Shown: piece by piece, positions 43,153 through 52,344 of the stretch | How positions within the stretch are numbered: position 1 is the first letter of the stretch | How the letters are laid out: the number at the start of each line of letters is the position of its first letter | Source of the DNA: Streptosporangium sp. NBC_01495 | GTDB lineage: Bacteria > Actinomycetota > Actinomycetes > Streptosporangiales > Streptosporangiaceae | DNA: 64,000 nt | Direction: 5' to 3' | Assembly: GCF_036250735.1 (NCBI RefSeq) | Contig: NZ_CP109430.1 | Location: 3,844,001-3,908,000, forward strand | The notes under the pieces: generated by a model | Database searches by the model: none | Seen by the model: only the letters and a program-made list of their open reading frames with translations | Told to the model about the DNA's origin: nothing | Translations under genes and position numbers: made by a program

Positions 43153-43613
43153 TGCCGATCGTCCTTCCCGAAGACCCGTTCCACCGCCGCCTGCATCACA
43201 TCGGGCCAGGCGGTCTCACCTCCGAGACGGCCCAGACCGGCGGCATGCGCCGCCGCGCGGCCATCAGCGGCGCCATCGTCGGCTCCAGCCGCCTGTGGAT
43301 GGGGCAGACCCACGTGGCGCCCGCCACCGCCTCGGCGAACCACCACCACGGCGACTCCGAGACCGCCATCTACGTCGTCAGCGGCAACCCCTCGTTCGTC
43401 TTCGCCGACATCGAGGGGGAGGAGCCCGTCGAGGTGCGCATCGACGCCAAACCGGGCGACTACATCTTCGTGCCGCCCTTCGTCCCGCACAGGGAGGAGA
43501 ACCCCGACCCCGACCTGGAGGCGATCGTGGTCATCGCCCGCAGCACCCAGGACGCCATCGTGGTCAACCTGGACGACCTCACCTGGACGGGACCGGTCCT
43601 GACCTCGCGGTGA
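43152..43613 (+). CDS. Cupin-domain protein
   Basis: This 153-residue small cupin has metal ligands in SANHHHGDSETAIYVVSGN (His-x-His and Glu) and the second motif with PGDYIFVPPFVPHREENPD (His). The layout is that of DUF861/cupin_2 dioxygenase-like proteins. It ends the operon, so it may process the product released by the flavin monooxygenase or bind a reactive intermediate. No close functional match comes to mind. Confidence 0.8.
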   Translation: MPIVLPEDPFHRRLHHIGPGGLTSETAQTGGMRRRAAISGAIVGSSRLWMGQTHVAPATASANHHHGDSETAIYVVSGNPSFVFADIEGEEPVEVRIDAKPGDYIFVPPFVPHREENPDPDLEAIVVIARSTQDAIVVNLDDLTWTGPVLTSR

Positions 43614-43756
43614 CGACGGGCCACGGCGGGCCGTCGTCACCGTGAGGTGACCACGTGCCCGCCGGACGGTCCCCGGCCGATCATCCCGGCCGCAGCTCCT
43701 CGCTCATCCGGCCGCCGGACGGGTCTCCGGCCGGCCGTTCATTCGCCTCGTTCGCC

Positions 43757-44437
43757 TCATTCGCCGCCGGTGTCCCCGGCCGGTCGTCCGTCGGCCGCCC
43801 AGCCGCCGGCCACCTCCCCGGCCAGCCGGTCGTCCGCCACGACCCCGGCGTACACCAGGGCGGGCGGTATGTTGCGCCAGATCGGGCCCAGGGTGGCGAC
43901 GGTGGCGAACGTGCTGTTCATGAGGCCGCGGAAGTTCCGGAAGCGCTGGAAGGGCATCACGGTCAGCGTCGTGATGGTGCTGAAGGAGCCGCCGGGGACG
44001 ATGGAGGCCGCGATCTCCTCCAGAACGCGTTTCTGCTGGGCCTCCTCGAACAGGGTCCAGGGAAGCGAGGAGACGATCGCGTCGGCCTGGGACAGCCCGG
44101 CCTCCCGCAGCAGCTTGCCGAGGTCACCCGCGTCACCGGAGATCACTTCCAGCCAGGGCCTGCTGCGCCGCAGGTGGTCCACCATGCCCTCGTTGACCTC
44201 CACGGCGAGCTGCCGTCCCCCCGGGGGAAGGCGGTCGCGGATCGCGTCGCTGATCACACCGCCGCCGGCGCCGAGTTCGACGACCACGGCTCCGGGGGTT
44301 GTGGGAACGATCGAGGCCGCCAGACGTGCGACGGCCTTCGAACTGGGAGCGATCGCCCCCAGCTGATGGGGGTTACGCATGATCGCACCGAGGAATGTGA
44401 GCGTGTCACTACCGGCAGGACGAGTTTGAGAGAGCAT
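43757..44437 (-). CDS. SAM-dependent methyltransferase (phospholipid N-methyltransferase PmtA-like)
   Basis: This 226-residue protein has the PmtA/LigE-like start FLGAIMRNPHQLGAIAPSSK, the SAM motif VVVELGAGGGVISDAIRDRL, and the ADAIVSSLPWTLFEEAQQKR segment where an acceptor loop lies. ATG at 44437 is preferred over longer starts. A CCCCCT-GTTG-AGGGGG hairpin (44450-44465) lies just upstream and could affect initiation. In bacteria such enzymes methylate phosphatidylethanolamine; that role here is inferred. Confidence 0.8.
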   Translation of the reverse strand: MLSQTRPAGSDTLTFLGAIMRNPHQLGAIAPSSKAVARLAASIVPTTPGAVVVELGAGGGVISDAIRDRLPPGGRQLAVEVNEGMVDHLRRSRPWLEVISGDAGDLGKLLREAGLSQADAIVSSLPWTLFEEAQQKRVLEEIAASIVPGGSFSTITTLTVMPFQRFRNFRGLMNSTFATVATLGPIWRNIPPALVYAGVVADDRLAGEVAGGWAADGRPAGDTGGE

Positions 44438-44677
44438 CGACAGCTTATTCCCCCTGTTGAGGGGGTTATGCCAGATTAACGGGCTTTGATGATCGAGCTT
44501 CCGCCGCCGTACGGCTGCCGTACAGCCGCCGTACAGGTGCCGGTCCGCCGGTCGGGAACGGATATCACGGCGGCGGGCCCGCTCCGCCACCGGTGACGGT
44601 TGCCACCCGCCCCTGCCCGGGGGCGGGCGGGCGAGGTACCGTCGTCTTATCGGATCCCGGTCATGAGGGGAGCCGCC

Positions 44678-45220
44678 ATGCCAGACGATTCCGATCACGT
44701 GCTCGACTCCATCGACGGCGCCGTCGACGAATGGCTCGCCATGAGCGACGACTCGATGCGCTGGACGCCGCCGGAGAAGGCGCGGCCGAAGCCCCAGCTC
44801 GGCCTGCCGGTGCCGCCGCTGCCGCAGGTGCTGGAAGACCTCCTTCAAGAGGTCGGCACCCGCCTCGGGCCGCCCGCCCAGGCCGTGGTCGACGCGTTCC
44901 GTCCCCTGGGGGAGGGGGTGGTCGACGCGGTCTCCACGTTCCTCGACAGCCCGCCCATGCGGCAGCTCCTCGATCCGCCCGACCCGTCGGGCGAGCGCCC
45001 GGAGGCGCTCGGGATCCGCGCGTTTCCCGACACGTTCGGGCCGCCGCCGGAGGACGCGCCCCGGCCACCGCGCATGATCGAGTCGCGGCCGGACGGGGCC
45101 GGGCCGCTCCCGGGCACCTCCGATCCCTCGGACCCGTCCGGGGCGTCCCCGGTGCGGGAGCGGCCGGAAGCCGGGCCGTCAGGACACGACGGGTCCCCGG
45201 CCGGGCCGCAGTCCGCGTAG
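44678..45220 (+). CDS. Hypothetical acidic, proline-rich protein
   Basis: This 180-residue soluble protein has no signal peptide. The N-terminal third is acidic (PDDSDHVLDSIDGAVDEWLA), the middle has a possible helix pair (QVLEDLLQEVGTRLGPPAQA and VVDAFRPLGEGVVDAVSTFL), and the last 70 residues are Pro/Ser/Gly-rich and disordered. ATG at 44678 follows GAGGGGAG. I do not recognise a family. Confidence 0.55.
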   Translation: MPDDSDHVLDSIDGAVDEWLAMSDDSMRWTPPEKARPKPQLGLPVPPLPQVLEDLLQEVGTRLGPPAQAVVDAFRPLGEGVVDAVSTFLDSPPMRQLLDPPDPSGERPEALGIRAFPDTFGPPPEDAPRPPRMIESRPDGAGPLPGTSDPSDPSGASPVRERPEAGPSGHDGSPAGPQSA

Positions 45221-45331
45221 CCTTCGGTCACCTTTCGGTCACCCTCGGTTGCCGGGCCGGGCGTGAACGGCCGCACCCGCCCTCGGCCCGAGATCCCTGG
45301 ACTGAGATCATCGGACGGGGCCTCCTGGACT

Positions 45332-45373
45332 GAGCTCCTCGACCCGAGCTCCTCGACCCGAGCTCCTCGACCC
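45332..45373. repeat. 14-bp tandem repeat, three units
   Basis: GAGCTCCTCGACCC at 45332-45345, 45346-45359 and 45360-45373, with diverged flanking copies. It lies in the 400-base gap between the hypothetical protein and the GCS2 fusion gene; this unit length does not preserve frame and the site is non-coding. Confidence 0.8.
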
Positions 45374-45514
45374 GAGCCTCTCGGCCGGGGCCGGGGTGTC
45401 CGGCCCGCCGATCATCGGTGGTGTCCCGTCCGAATACTTATGAGATCTTCCGGGTGAAAAGGTGAGTCCTTCCGCCGGAGGGGAAGCGGGTCTGTCTCGA
45501 GCGCGGGGAACGAG

Positions 45515-45550
45515 TTCACGGTTTCACTTTCGCCCAAAGTGCCCCGTGAA
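45515..45550 (+). promoter_or_regulatory. Hairpin leader upstream of the GCS2/ATP-grasp operon
   Basis: TTCACGG (45515-45521) and CACTTT (45525-45530) pair with AAAGTG (45536-45541) and CCGTGAA (45544-45550), a two-part stem with a 5-nt loop. It is followed by a T-run (45563-45568) and an A-rich patch, 70 bases before the start at 45621. It may be an operator or an attenuator. Confidence 0.5.
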
Positions 45551-45620
45551 GTGCGGAACTCCTTTTTTCGGGCAAAGAATAAAAAACCCGATGAATCCGG
45601 CGTACTTCAGGAGTGATGAA

Positions 45621-48158
45621 ATGGCGGGTCTGGCGGGGCCGATCGCGGTCGGTGTCGAAGAGGAGTTTCACGTCGTCGATGTCGACACCCGGCACCTCGT
45701 CCCACGGGCCGGAGTCCTGCTGGAGCAACTGCCGGCGGAGCGCTTCACCCACGAGCTGCAGCGTTCGGTGGTCGAGGCCAACAGCAGGCCCTTCATGCAC
45801 CTGGAGGACCTCGGGCACGACCTGACCGCGCTGCGTCGCACGGTGATCCAGGCGGCGGACGGCCTCGGCCTGGGCATCGTGGCGGCGGGCAGCGTGCCGC
45901 TGGTGGATCTGGAGGCGCTGAAGATCTCCCCCGATCCCCGCTACGAGCAGATGCTCGCCGACTATCAGCTGCTCACCCGCGAGCAGCTGATCTGCGGGAC
46001 GCAGTTCCACGCCGACGTCGAGGACCGCGACCTGGCCGTGGCCGTCGCCCACCGCCTCGCCCCCTGGCTGCCCCCGCTGCTCGCCCTCAGCTCCAGCTCG
46101 CCGTACTGGCTGGGCTCCGACACCGGGTACGCCAGCTACCGCCCGCTGCTGTGGCAGCGCTGGCCCACCGCCGGTCCCGTGCCCCGGTTCGAGTCGGCCG
46201 CCGAGTACGACCAGGTGGTGCGGGACCTCGTCGCCTCCGGGGTGATCACCGACCCCGGCATGATCTACTTCGACATCCGGCCCTCGGCACACCTGCCCAC
46301 CATCGAGCTGCGGGTCTGCGACGCCTGCCCCCGCGTGGGCGACATCGTGCTGATCGCCGGGCTGTTCAGGGCGCTGGTGGCCAGGGAACTGGAGGCGGCG
46401 CAGAACGGCCCCGAGCGCACGGTCCGGCTGGAGATGGTCCGCGCCGCGTCGTGGCGGGCGTCGCGCTCCGGGCTGGAGGGCGATCTCGTCGACCCGGTCG
46501 ACGGCACCCCGGCCCCGGCCGCCGAGGTGATCCGGCGGATGGTGAACGGCCTGCGCCCGCAGCTGGAGCAGTGCGGCGACTGGGAGCTCGTCATCTCCCT
46601 GGCCCGGGAGTCGCTGGCCAGGGGCAGCTCCGCGGCCCGCCAGCGCGAGGCGTACGCCCGCAGCGGCCGGCTGGCCGACGTGGTGGACCTCGTCATCGCC
46701 GAGACGCGGTCCGAGGAGTGGGAGGCCGCCTTCGGCGGTCCGACGCCGAGGATGCACACCAGTCTCCTCGACGGCTACGAGGCCCCCGGCGACGAGGCGA
46801 TCATCGAGGGCACGGTGCGCGAGTCCTACCAGCCGGTGCTGCGGGCCCTCGACCGCCTGGGCGCCGAGGGACTGCGCGGCCGGGAGGAGAAGCGCGACGC
46901 CTACCAGCGCCGCAACGGCATGACCTTCCAGGTCGAGAGGGGCGGCGAGAGCCAGATCTACCCGTTCGACCTGGTCCCCCGGCTGGTCCAGGCCGGGGAG
47001 TGGGCCGGGATCCAGCGGGCCCTGCCGCAGCGGGTGCGCGCGCTGGAGGCGTTCCTGCACGACATCTACGACGGGCGCGAGATCATCCGGGACGGCACCA
47101 TCCCCGCGTGGGTGGTCGACGAGTCCCCCGGCTACCGCAAGCCCGGCCGGAGGGTGCCGCAGGGCACCGTGCGCTGCGCCGTGGCCGGGCTGGACCTGGT
47201 CCGCGACAACGTCGGCCGCTGGGCGGTGCTCGAGGACAACCTGCGGGTGCCCTCGGGCCTCGGGTACGCCGTGACCAACAGGCGGCTGATCACTGAGCTG
47301 ATGCCGGAACTCGTTCCCGGTGACGGGGTCGCCGACCCGATGGAGGGCCTGCGGACACTGCGGGAGGCACTGCTCGCGGCAGGATCCGGCGACCCGTCGG
47401 CCCTCGCCGTGGTCTCGGCGGGACCCGAGGACTCCGCCTACTACGAGCACAGGATGCTCGCCGAGGAGCTGGGGGCGGTCCTGGCCGTACCGGCCGACCT
47501 GTCCTTCAAGAACGGCTACCTGGAGATCGACGGGCGCAGGATCGAGGTGCTCTACCGCAGGATCGACGAGAGCGCGCTGCTCGACGGCCACCTCGGGCTG
47601 GAGATCATGGACGCCGTCGAGCGCTCCGCGCTCGTCCTGGCCAACGCGCCGGGCAACGGCGTCGCCGACGACAAGTGCCTGTACCGGTACGTGCCGCGCC
47701 TCATCGAGTACTACCTGGGCGAGCGGCCCCTCATCGACAACGTCACCACCTACCTGTGCCGCGACGCCGAGGACCGCGAGCAGGTGCTCGACCGGCTGGC
47801 CGAGCTGGTCGTCAAGCCGGTGGACGGGTTCGGCGGGCAGGGCGTGGTCGTCGGCCCCGACGCCTCCGCCGAGGAGCTCGAACAGGTCAGGAAGACGATC
47901 CTCGCCGCGCCCGAGGGCTGGGTCGCCCAGGAGACGATCCGGCTGTCGACGCACCCGACCTTCGACGGGCGGCGGCTGAGCCCGCGCGTGGTCGACCTGC
48001 GGGCCTTCGTCTGCTTCGGCGAGACGGCGACGGTGCCGCCGACGGCGCTGACCCGCGTCGCCCCGGCCGGCAGCATGATCGTCAACTCCTCCCAGGGAGG
48101 TGGTTCCAAGGACACCTGGCTCCAGAGAGGGACCGCCGAGGCGCGGCCCGAGCGGTGA
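45621..48158 (+). CDS. GCS2-type carboxylate-amine ligase fused to circularly permuted ATP-grasp
   Basis: This 845-residue two-domain protein has residues 1-375 or so as a YbdK/GCS2 glutamate-cysteine-ligase-like domain (GVEEEFHVVD, TVEANSRP-like VVEANSRPFMHLED, IYFDIRPSAHLPTIELRVCD). The rest is a circularly permuted ATP-grasp type 2 domain (VRDNVGRWAVLEDNLRVPSG, VVKPVDGFGGQGVVVGPDAS, STHPTFDGRRLSPRVVDLRA). Start at 45621 is chosen for AGGAG 7 nt upstream; ATG at 45591 is the alternative. Both halves make peptide-like amide bonds. With the amidotransferase next door it resembles clusters for N-acetylglutaminylglutamine amide-type osmolytes, though the exact product is uncertain. Confidence 0.88.
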   Translation: MAGLAGPIAVGVEEEFHVVDVDTRHLVPRAGVLLEQLPAERFTHELQRSVVEANSRPFMHLEDLGHDLTALRRTVIQAADGLGLGIVAAGSVPLVDLEALKISPDPRYEQMLADYQLLTREQLICGTQFHADVEDRDLAVAVAHRLAPWLPPLLALSSSSPYWLGSDTGYASYRPLLWQRWPTAGPVPRFESAAEYDQVVRDLVASGVITDPGMIYFDIRPSAHLPTIELRVCDACPRVGDIVLIAGLFRALVARELEAAQNGPERTVRLEMVRAASWRASRSGLEGDLVDPVDGTPAPAAEVIRRMVNGLRPQLEQCGDWELVISLARESLARGSSAARQREAYARSGRLADVVDLVIAETRSEEWEAAFGGPTPRMHTSLLDGYEAPGDEAIIEGTVRESYQPVLRALDRLGAEGLRGREEKRDAYQRRNGMTFQVERGGESQIYPFDLVPRLVQAGEWAGIQRALPQRVRALEAFLHDIYDGREIIRDGTIPAWVVDESPGYRKPGRRVPQGTVRCAVAGLDLVRDNVGRWAVLEDNLRVPSGLGYAVTNRRLITELMPELVPGDGVADPMEGLRTLREALLAAGSGDPSALAVVSAGPEDSAYYEHRMLAEELGAVLAVPADLSFKNGYLEIDGRRIEVLYRRIDESALLDGHLGLEIMDAVERSALVLANAPGNGVADDKCLYRYVPRLIEYYLGERPLIDNVTTYLCRDAEDREQVLDRLAELVVKPVDGFGGQGVVVGPDASAEELEQVRKTILAAPEGWVAQETIRLSTHPTFDGRRLSPRVVDLRAFVCFGETATVPPTALTRVAPAGSMIVNSSQGGGSKDTWLQRGTAEARPER

Positions 48159-48234
48159 GCTCAGGCGTGGGCCCGGTATGTGAGACGTGTGCGATGGGTG
48201 ACCGGAGCGGTGAGCCGGTCACCGGGGGGTTTCG

Positions 48235-50022
48235 ATGTGTGGTCTGAGCGGTGAGCTCCGGTTCGACGGCCGCCCGGCGGACGTCGCCGCCGTGGCCCGG
48301 ATGAACGACGTGATGCACGACAGGGGGCCCGACGGGGCGGGCCTGTGGTCGCTGGGGCCGGTAGCCCTCGGCCACCGGCGCCTGAGGATCATCGACCTGT
48401 CGGACCGGGGCGCCCAGCCGATGGTGGACAGCGACCTGGGCCTGACGGGGGTCTTCAACGGGTGCCTGTACAACTACCGCGGGTTGCGCGGGGAACTGGA
48501 GGGCCTGGGCTACCGCTTCTTCTCCACCTCCGACACCGAGGTGCTGGTGAAGTCCTTCCACCGCTGGGGAGGCGGCTGCGTCGACCGCTTCAAGGGCATG
48601 TTCGCCTTCGCGGTCGCCGAGCGCGACACCGGCAGGCTCACCCTCGGCCGCGACCGGCTGGGGATAAAACCGCTGTACGTCTCCCAGGACGCCGGGCGGC
48701 TGCGCTTCGCCTCGTCGCTGCCCGCGCTGCTCGCCGGGGGAGGGGTGGACACCGGCATCGACCGGGTGGCCCTGCACCACTACATGACCTTCCACTCGGT
48801 GGTGCCCGCCGAGCGCACCATCCTCGCCGGGGTGCGCAAGCTCCCCCCGGCCACCGTACGCACCGTCGAGCCCGACGGCACCGTCACCGACCACCTCTAC
48901 TGGCGGCCGCTCCACACCCGGTCGGCCCTGCCCGAGTACGCCGGGCTCACCCCGGACGAGTGGCGCGAGGCCGTGCTCGACCGGCTGCGGACGGCCGTGC
49001 GCAGGCGCATGGTCGCGGACGTGCCCGTGGGCGTGCTGCTCTCCGGAGGCCTGGACTCCAGCCTGATCGTCGCGCTGCTGGCCGAGGAGGGGCAGGCGGG
49101 CCTGTCGACCTTCAGCATCGGGTTCCCCTCGGTGGGAGGGGAGCAGGGGGACGAGTTCGCCTACTCCGACCTGGTCGCCAGGGAATTCGGCACCGACCAC
49201 CACCGCATCCCCGTCGACGACACCCGCATGCTGCCCGCCCTGGAGAACGCGGTGTCGGCCATGAGCGAGCCGATGGTCAGCCACGACTGCGTCGCCTTCC
49301 ACCTGCTGTCGGAGGAGGTGTCCAAGCACGTCAAGGTCGTCCAGTCCGGCCAGGGCGCCGACGAGGTGTTCGCCGGCTACAGCTGGTACCCGCCGCTCGC
49401 CGGCGTGTCGCGCGAGGACGCCGCTGCCACGTACGAGAGGGAGTTCTTCGACCGCTCGCACGGGACGCTGGCCGCGATCCTGTCACCCGAGTACATGCCG
49501 GCCGAGGACGTCAGCGGCGACTTCGTCCGGCGCCACCTCGCGCGGCCCGGCGCGGACACCGCGCTCGACGCGGCGCTGCGCCTGGACACGAACGTCATGC
49601 TCGTCGACGACCCGGTCAAGCGCGTGGACAACATGACCATGGCCTTCGGGCTGGAGGCCAGGACCCCGTTCCTCGACCACGAACTGGTCGAGCTGGCGGC
49701 GGCCTGCCCGCCTGAGCTCAAGCTCGCCTCCGGCGGCAAGGGCGTCCTGAAGGACGCCGCCCGCAAGCTGCTGCCCGCAGAGATCATCGACCGGCCCAAA
49801 GGATACTTTCCGGTCCCCGCCATCAGGCACATCCACGGCCCGTTCCTGGAACTCGTCAGGGACGCGCTGACCGATCCGGCCGCGAGGTCCCGCGGCCTGT
49901 TCGACCAGCCGTACGTCGACAAGCTGCTCGCGGCTCCGGACGAACACCGCACTACCCTGGGTGCCAACGCGTTGTGGCAACTCGGACTCCTGGAGCTGTG
50001 GTTGCAGGCACAAGGAGTTTGA
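48235..50022 (+). CDS. Asparagine-synthetase-like amidotransferase (N-acetylglutaminylglutamine amidotransferase type)
   Basis: This 595-residue protein has the N-terminal glutaminase Cys2 (MCGLSGELRFDGRPADV), RGPDGAGLW, and the FNGCLYNYRGLRGELEGLGY segment. The synthetase domain has the ATP-pyrophosphatase loop VGVLLSGGLDSSLIVAL and VVQSGQGADEVFAGYSWYPP, then EARTPFLDHELVELAA. It transfers ammonia from Gln to a carboxylate. The family, beside an ATP-grasp ligase and an S9 peptidase, is typical of actinobacterial NAGGN-like clusters. Its stop shares a base with the peptidase ATG (TGATG). Confidence 0.88.
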   Translation: MCGLSGELRFDGRPADVAAVARMNDVMHDRGPDGAGLWSLGPVALGHRRLRIIDLSDRGAQPMVDSDLGLTGVFNGCLYNYRGLRGELEGLGYRFFSTSDTEVLVKSFHRWGGGCVDRFKGMFAFAVAERDTGRLTLGRDRLGIKPLYVSQDAGRLRFASSLPALLAGGGVDTGIDRVALHHYMTFHSVVPAERTILAGVRKLPPATVRTVEPDGTVTDHLYWRPLHTRSALPEYAGLTPDEWREAVLDRLRTAVRRRMVADVPVGVLLSGGLDSSLIVALLAEEGQAGLSTFSIGFPSVGGEQGDEFAYSDLVAREFGTDHHRIPVDDTRMLPALENAVSAMSEPMVSHDCVAFHLLSEEVSKHVKVVQSGQGADEVFAGYSWYPPLAGVSREDAAATYEREFFDRSHGTLAAILSPEYMPAEDVSGDFVRRHLARPGADTALDAALRLDTNVMLVDDPVKRVDNMTMAFGLEARTPFLDHELVELAAACPPELKLASGGKGVLKDAARKLLPAEIIDRPKGYFPVPAIRHIHGPFLELVRDALTDPAARSRGLFDQPYVDKLLAAPDEHRTTLGANALWQLGLLELWLQAQGV

Positions 50023-52238
50023 TGACCGAAATTCTCGGCGCCCGTTCCTGCCCCTCGACGGGTACGGGCCTGACCGCCTGGAGCTGCCGGGCGCCCGCGC
50101 TGGCGCCCGACCTGAGCGCCGTCGCCTTCGTCGGCGACAGGGACGGCTCGCCGCGCGTCTGGATCCAGCCCCTCGGCAGGGACCTGGAGGCGTGGCTCCC
50201 GGGCCGGACCCCGGAGGAGCCCCAGGGGGAGAACCCGGAGGCCCGGCCGGTCGACACGGGATCCGAGCCCGTCGCCGACGTGAGCTGGTCCCCCGACGCC
50301 CGGCGGCTGGCCGTCCTCGTCGTACCGGGAGGCGGGGAGCACACGCAGGTATGGACGGTCAGGCCCGACGGCGGCGACCTGCGCCCGCTGTCCGCGCCCG
50401 AGGGCGGTTCGGCGGCGTTCGTGCGCTGGACCGGCCACGGAGAGGTCCTCCTCGTCGCGGAGGTCTCCTCGTCGGGTCGTACGGACGCGGTGCTGATCGA
50501 CGCGGGCACCGGAAGCCGGGAGGTCATCGCGGGCGGGGCCCTCATGCACCCGGCCGCGGTCAGCCGCGACCACCGGCGGATGCTGCTGCGGCGCGGCCCA
50601 CGCGGCGTGCGCCGGATGTACGTGGCCGACCTTCCCGCCCTTTCCGGGGACCTTCCTCCCGCTCATCCCGGCGATCCCGCGGGCCTTTCGGCCGCCCGTC
50701 CCGGCGATCCCGCGGGTTTCTCGCCCGTACGTCCCGGAGGCCTCGCCCCGGGTCTTCTCGGCCCCGGGGACCTTTCCGCCCACGGGGCGCCCGGCCAGAC
50801 CGTCTTCGGCGCTCTCGTCCCGGGCCTTCCCGGCGACCCCCAGCACGATCTTCCCCAGGATCTCGCGCCGGGGCTTCCCCACGACCTCTCCTCCGGTCCT
50901 CCCGCCGGGATCCGCGCCGATCTCACGCCGGGACATCTCTCCGACGTCCCGCCCGGCCTCCCCGCGAGCCTTCCCGACGAGGCCGCGGGTGACCTGCCGG
51001 GCCACGGGGAGCGGCCGCTGCTGGCCGGGCTGACCGGCACCACCGACTACGGCATCCTCTCTCCCGACGGGACGACCGCCTACCTGCTGTCCGACGTCGG
51101 CCGCGACCGGGCCGCGCTGGTCGCGGTGGGCGAGGACGGTGTGGGCGTCGTGCTGGCCGAGCGCTCCGACGCCGAGCTGGACCAGTTCGCGCTGAGCGCC
51201 GACGGCGGCCTCGCGGTCCTGGTGTGGAACGACTCCGGCCGCTCGGAGCTGGAGGTGATCGAGCTGGACACCGGCGAGACGCGCCCGCTCCCGCCCCTGC
51301 CCGCCGAGGTGGTGTCCTCGATCAGGGTGTCCCTGGACGGCAGCCTGGCCGTCCTGGCGGCCGAGGGGCCCGGCCACCCCTCCCACGTGCTGCTCTGCGA
51401 CCTGGCGACCGGCGGCTACCGGCGGATCGCGGGATCCGGGCGGATCCCCGACGCGGCCGGCGCGGAGCTGGTGCGCTTCCAGGCGGGCGACGGCATGGAG
51501 CTGACCGGCTGGCTCTACCGGGTCCCGGGCGCCCGTGGCCCCGCGCCCTTCGTCGTCTACCTGCACGGCGGTCCCGAGAGCCAGGAAAGGCCCACCTTCA
51601 ACCCGCTGTTCCAGAACCTGCTGGCCGCCGGGATCGGGGTGCTCGCGCCGAACATCCGCGGCTCGTCGGGGTTCGGGCGGGCCTTCCGCAACGCCGACAA
51701 CCACGCCCTCCGCTTCGACGCGATCAACGACGTCGCCGACTGCGCCCTGGAGCTGACGCGGGCGGGCCTCGCCGACCCGGCCAGGATCGCCTGCATGGGA
51801 CGCTCGTACGGCGGCTACCTGACGCTGGCCGCCCTCGTCACCCACCCGCGCCTCTTCCGCGCCGGAGTCGACGTCTGCGGCATGGCGGACTTCGAGACCT
51901 TCTACGAGCGGACCGAGCCGTGGATCGCCGCGGCGGCCGTCAGCGAGTACGGCCACCCCGTCGCCGACCGCGACCTGCTGCGGGCCCTGTCGCCCCTGCA
52001 CTCCTTCGACCGGCTGGCCGCCCCGCTGCTGGTCGTGCACGGTGCCCGCGACACCAACGTCCCCCTGTACGAGGCCGAGCAGGTGCTCCAGGCGGCGCGG
52101 GCCCGTGAGGTGCCCTGCGAGCTCCTGCTGTTCGAGGACGAGGGACACGAGATCCGGCAGATCGCCAACCGGGTGACCTTCGTCAAGAACGTCGTCGAAT
52201 GGCTCAGATGGCACCTGGCGGTCCCCGACCCGGCGTGA
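50022..52238 (+). CDS. S9-family peptidase (prolyl oligopeptidase-like) with low-complexity insertion
   Basis: This 738-residue protein has an N-terminal beta-propeller and a C-terminal alpha/beta hydrolase. The hydrolase has FVVYLHGGPESQERPTFN, the nucleophile Ser in CMGRSYGGYLTLAALV, Asp in HGARDTNVPLYEAEQV and His in FEDEGHEIRQ. Between about residues 205 and 325 the propeller is interrupted by Pro/Gly/Leu-rich repeats such as HPGDPAGLSAARPGDPAGFS, not expected in the fold. It is the third gene of the GCS2-amidotransferase set and could trim or recycle the peptide product. Confidence 0.88.
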   Translation: MTEILGARSCPSTGTGLTAWSCRAPALAPDLSAVAFVGDRDGSPRVWIQPLGRDLEAWLPGRTPEEPQGENPEARPVDTGSEPVADVSWSPDARRLAVLVVPGGGEHTQVWTVRPDGGDLRPLSAPEGGSAAFVRWTGHGEVLLVAEVSSSGRTDAVLIDAGTGSREVIAGGALMHPAAVSRDHRRMLLRRGPRGVRRMYVADLPALSGDLPPAHPGDPAGLSAARPGDPAGFSPVRPGGLAPGLLGPGDLSAHGAPGQTVFGALVPGLPGDPQHDLPQDLAPGLPHDLSSGPPAGIRADLTPGHLSDVPPGLPASLPDEAAGDLPGHGERPLLAGLTGTTDYGILSPDGTTAYLLSDVGRDRAALVAVGEDGVGVVLAERSDAELDQFALSADGGLAVLVWNDSGRSELEVIELDTGETRPLPPLPAEVVSSIRVSLDGSLAVLAAEGPGHPSHVLLCDLATGGYRRIAGSGRIPDAAGAELVRFQAGDGMELTGWLYRVPGARGPAPFVVYLHGGPESQERPTFNPLFQNLLAAGIGVLAPNIRGSSGFGRAFRNADNHALRFDAINDVADCALELTRAGLADPARIACMGRSYGGYLTLAALVTHPRLFRAGVDVCGMADFETFYERTEPWIAAAAVSEYGHPVADRDLLRALSPLHSFDRLAAPLLVVHGARDTNVPLYEAEQVLQAARAREVPCELLLFEDEGHEIRQIANRVTFVKNVVEWLRWHLAVPDPA

Positions 52239-52344
52239 CGCTCATGCCCTTCCGGTTCCCGGAAATCGGTCGGCCCGCTGACCGTATCGGGACGCGAGGT
52301 GATCCTGGAGGTCCGCGTGGCGGAACGGGATCCTGGCGGAGCTC

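Noticed and set aside
49377-52214. 945-codon minus-strand open frame
   Set aside because: Antisense to the amidotransferase and S9 peptidase; no domain content.
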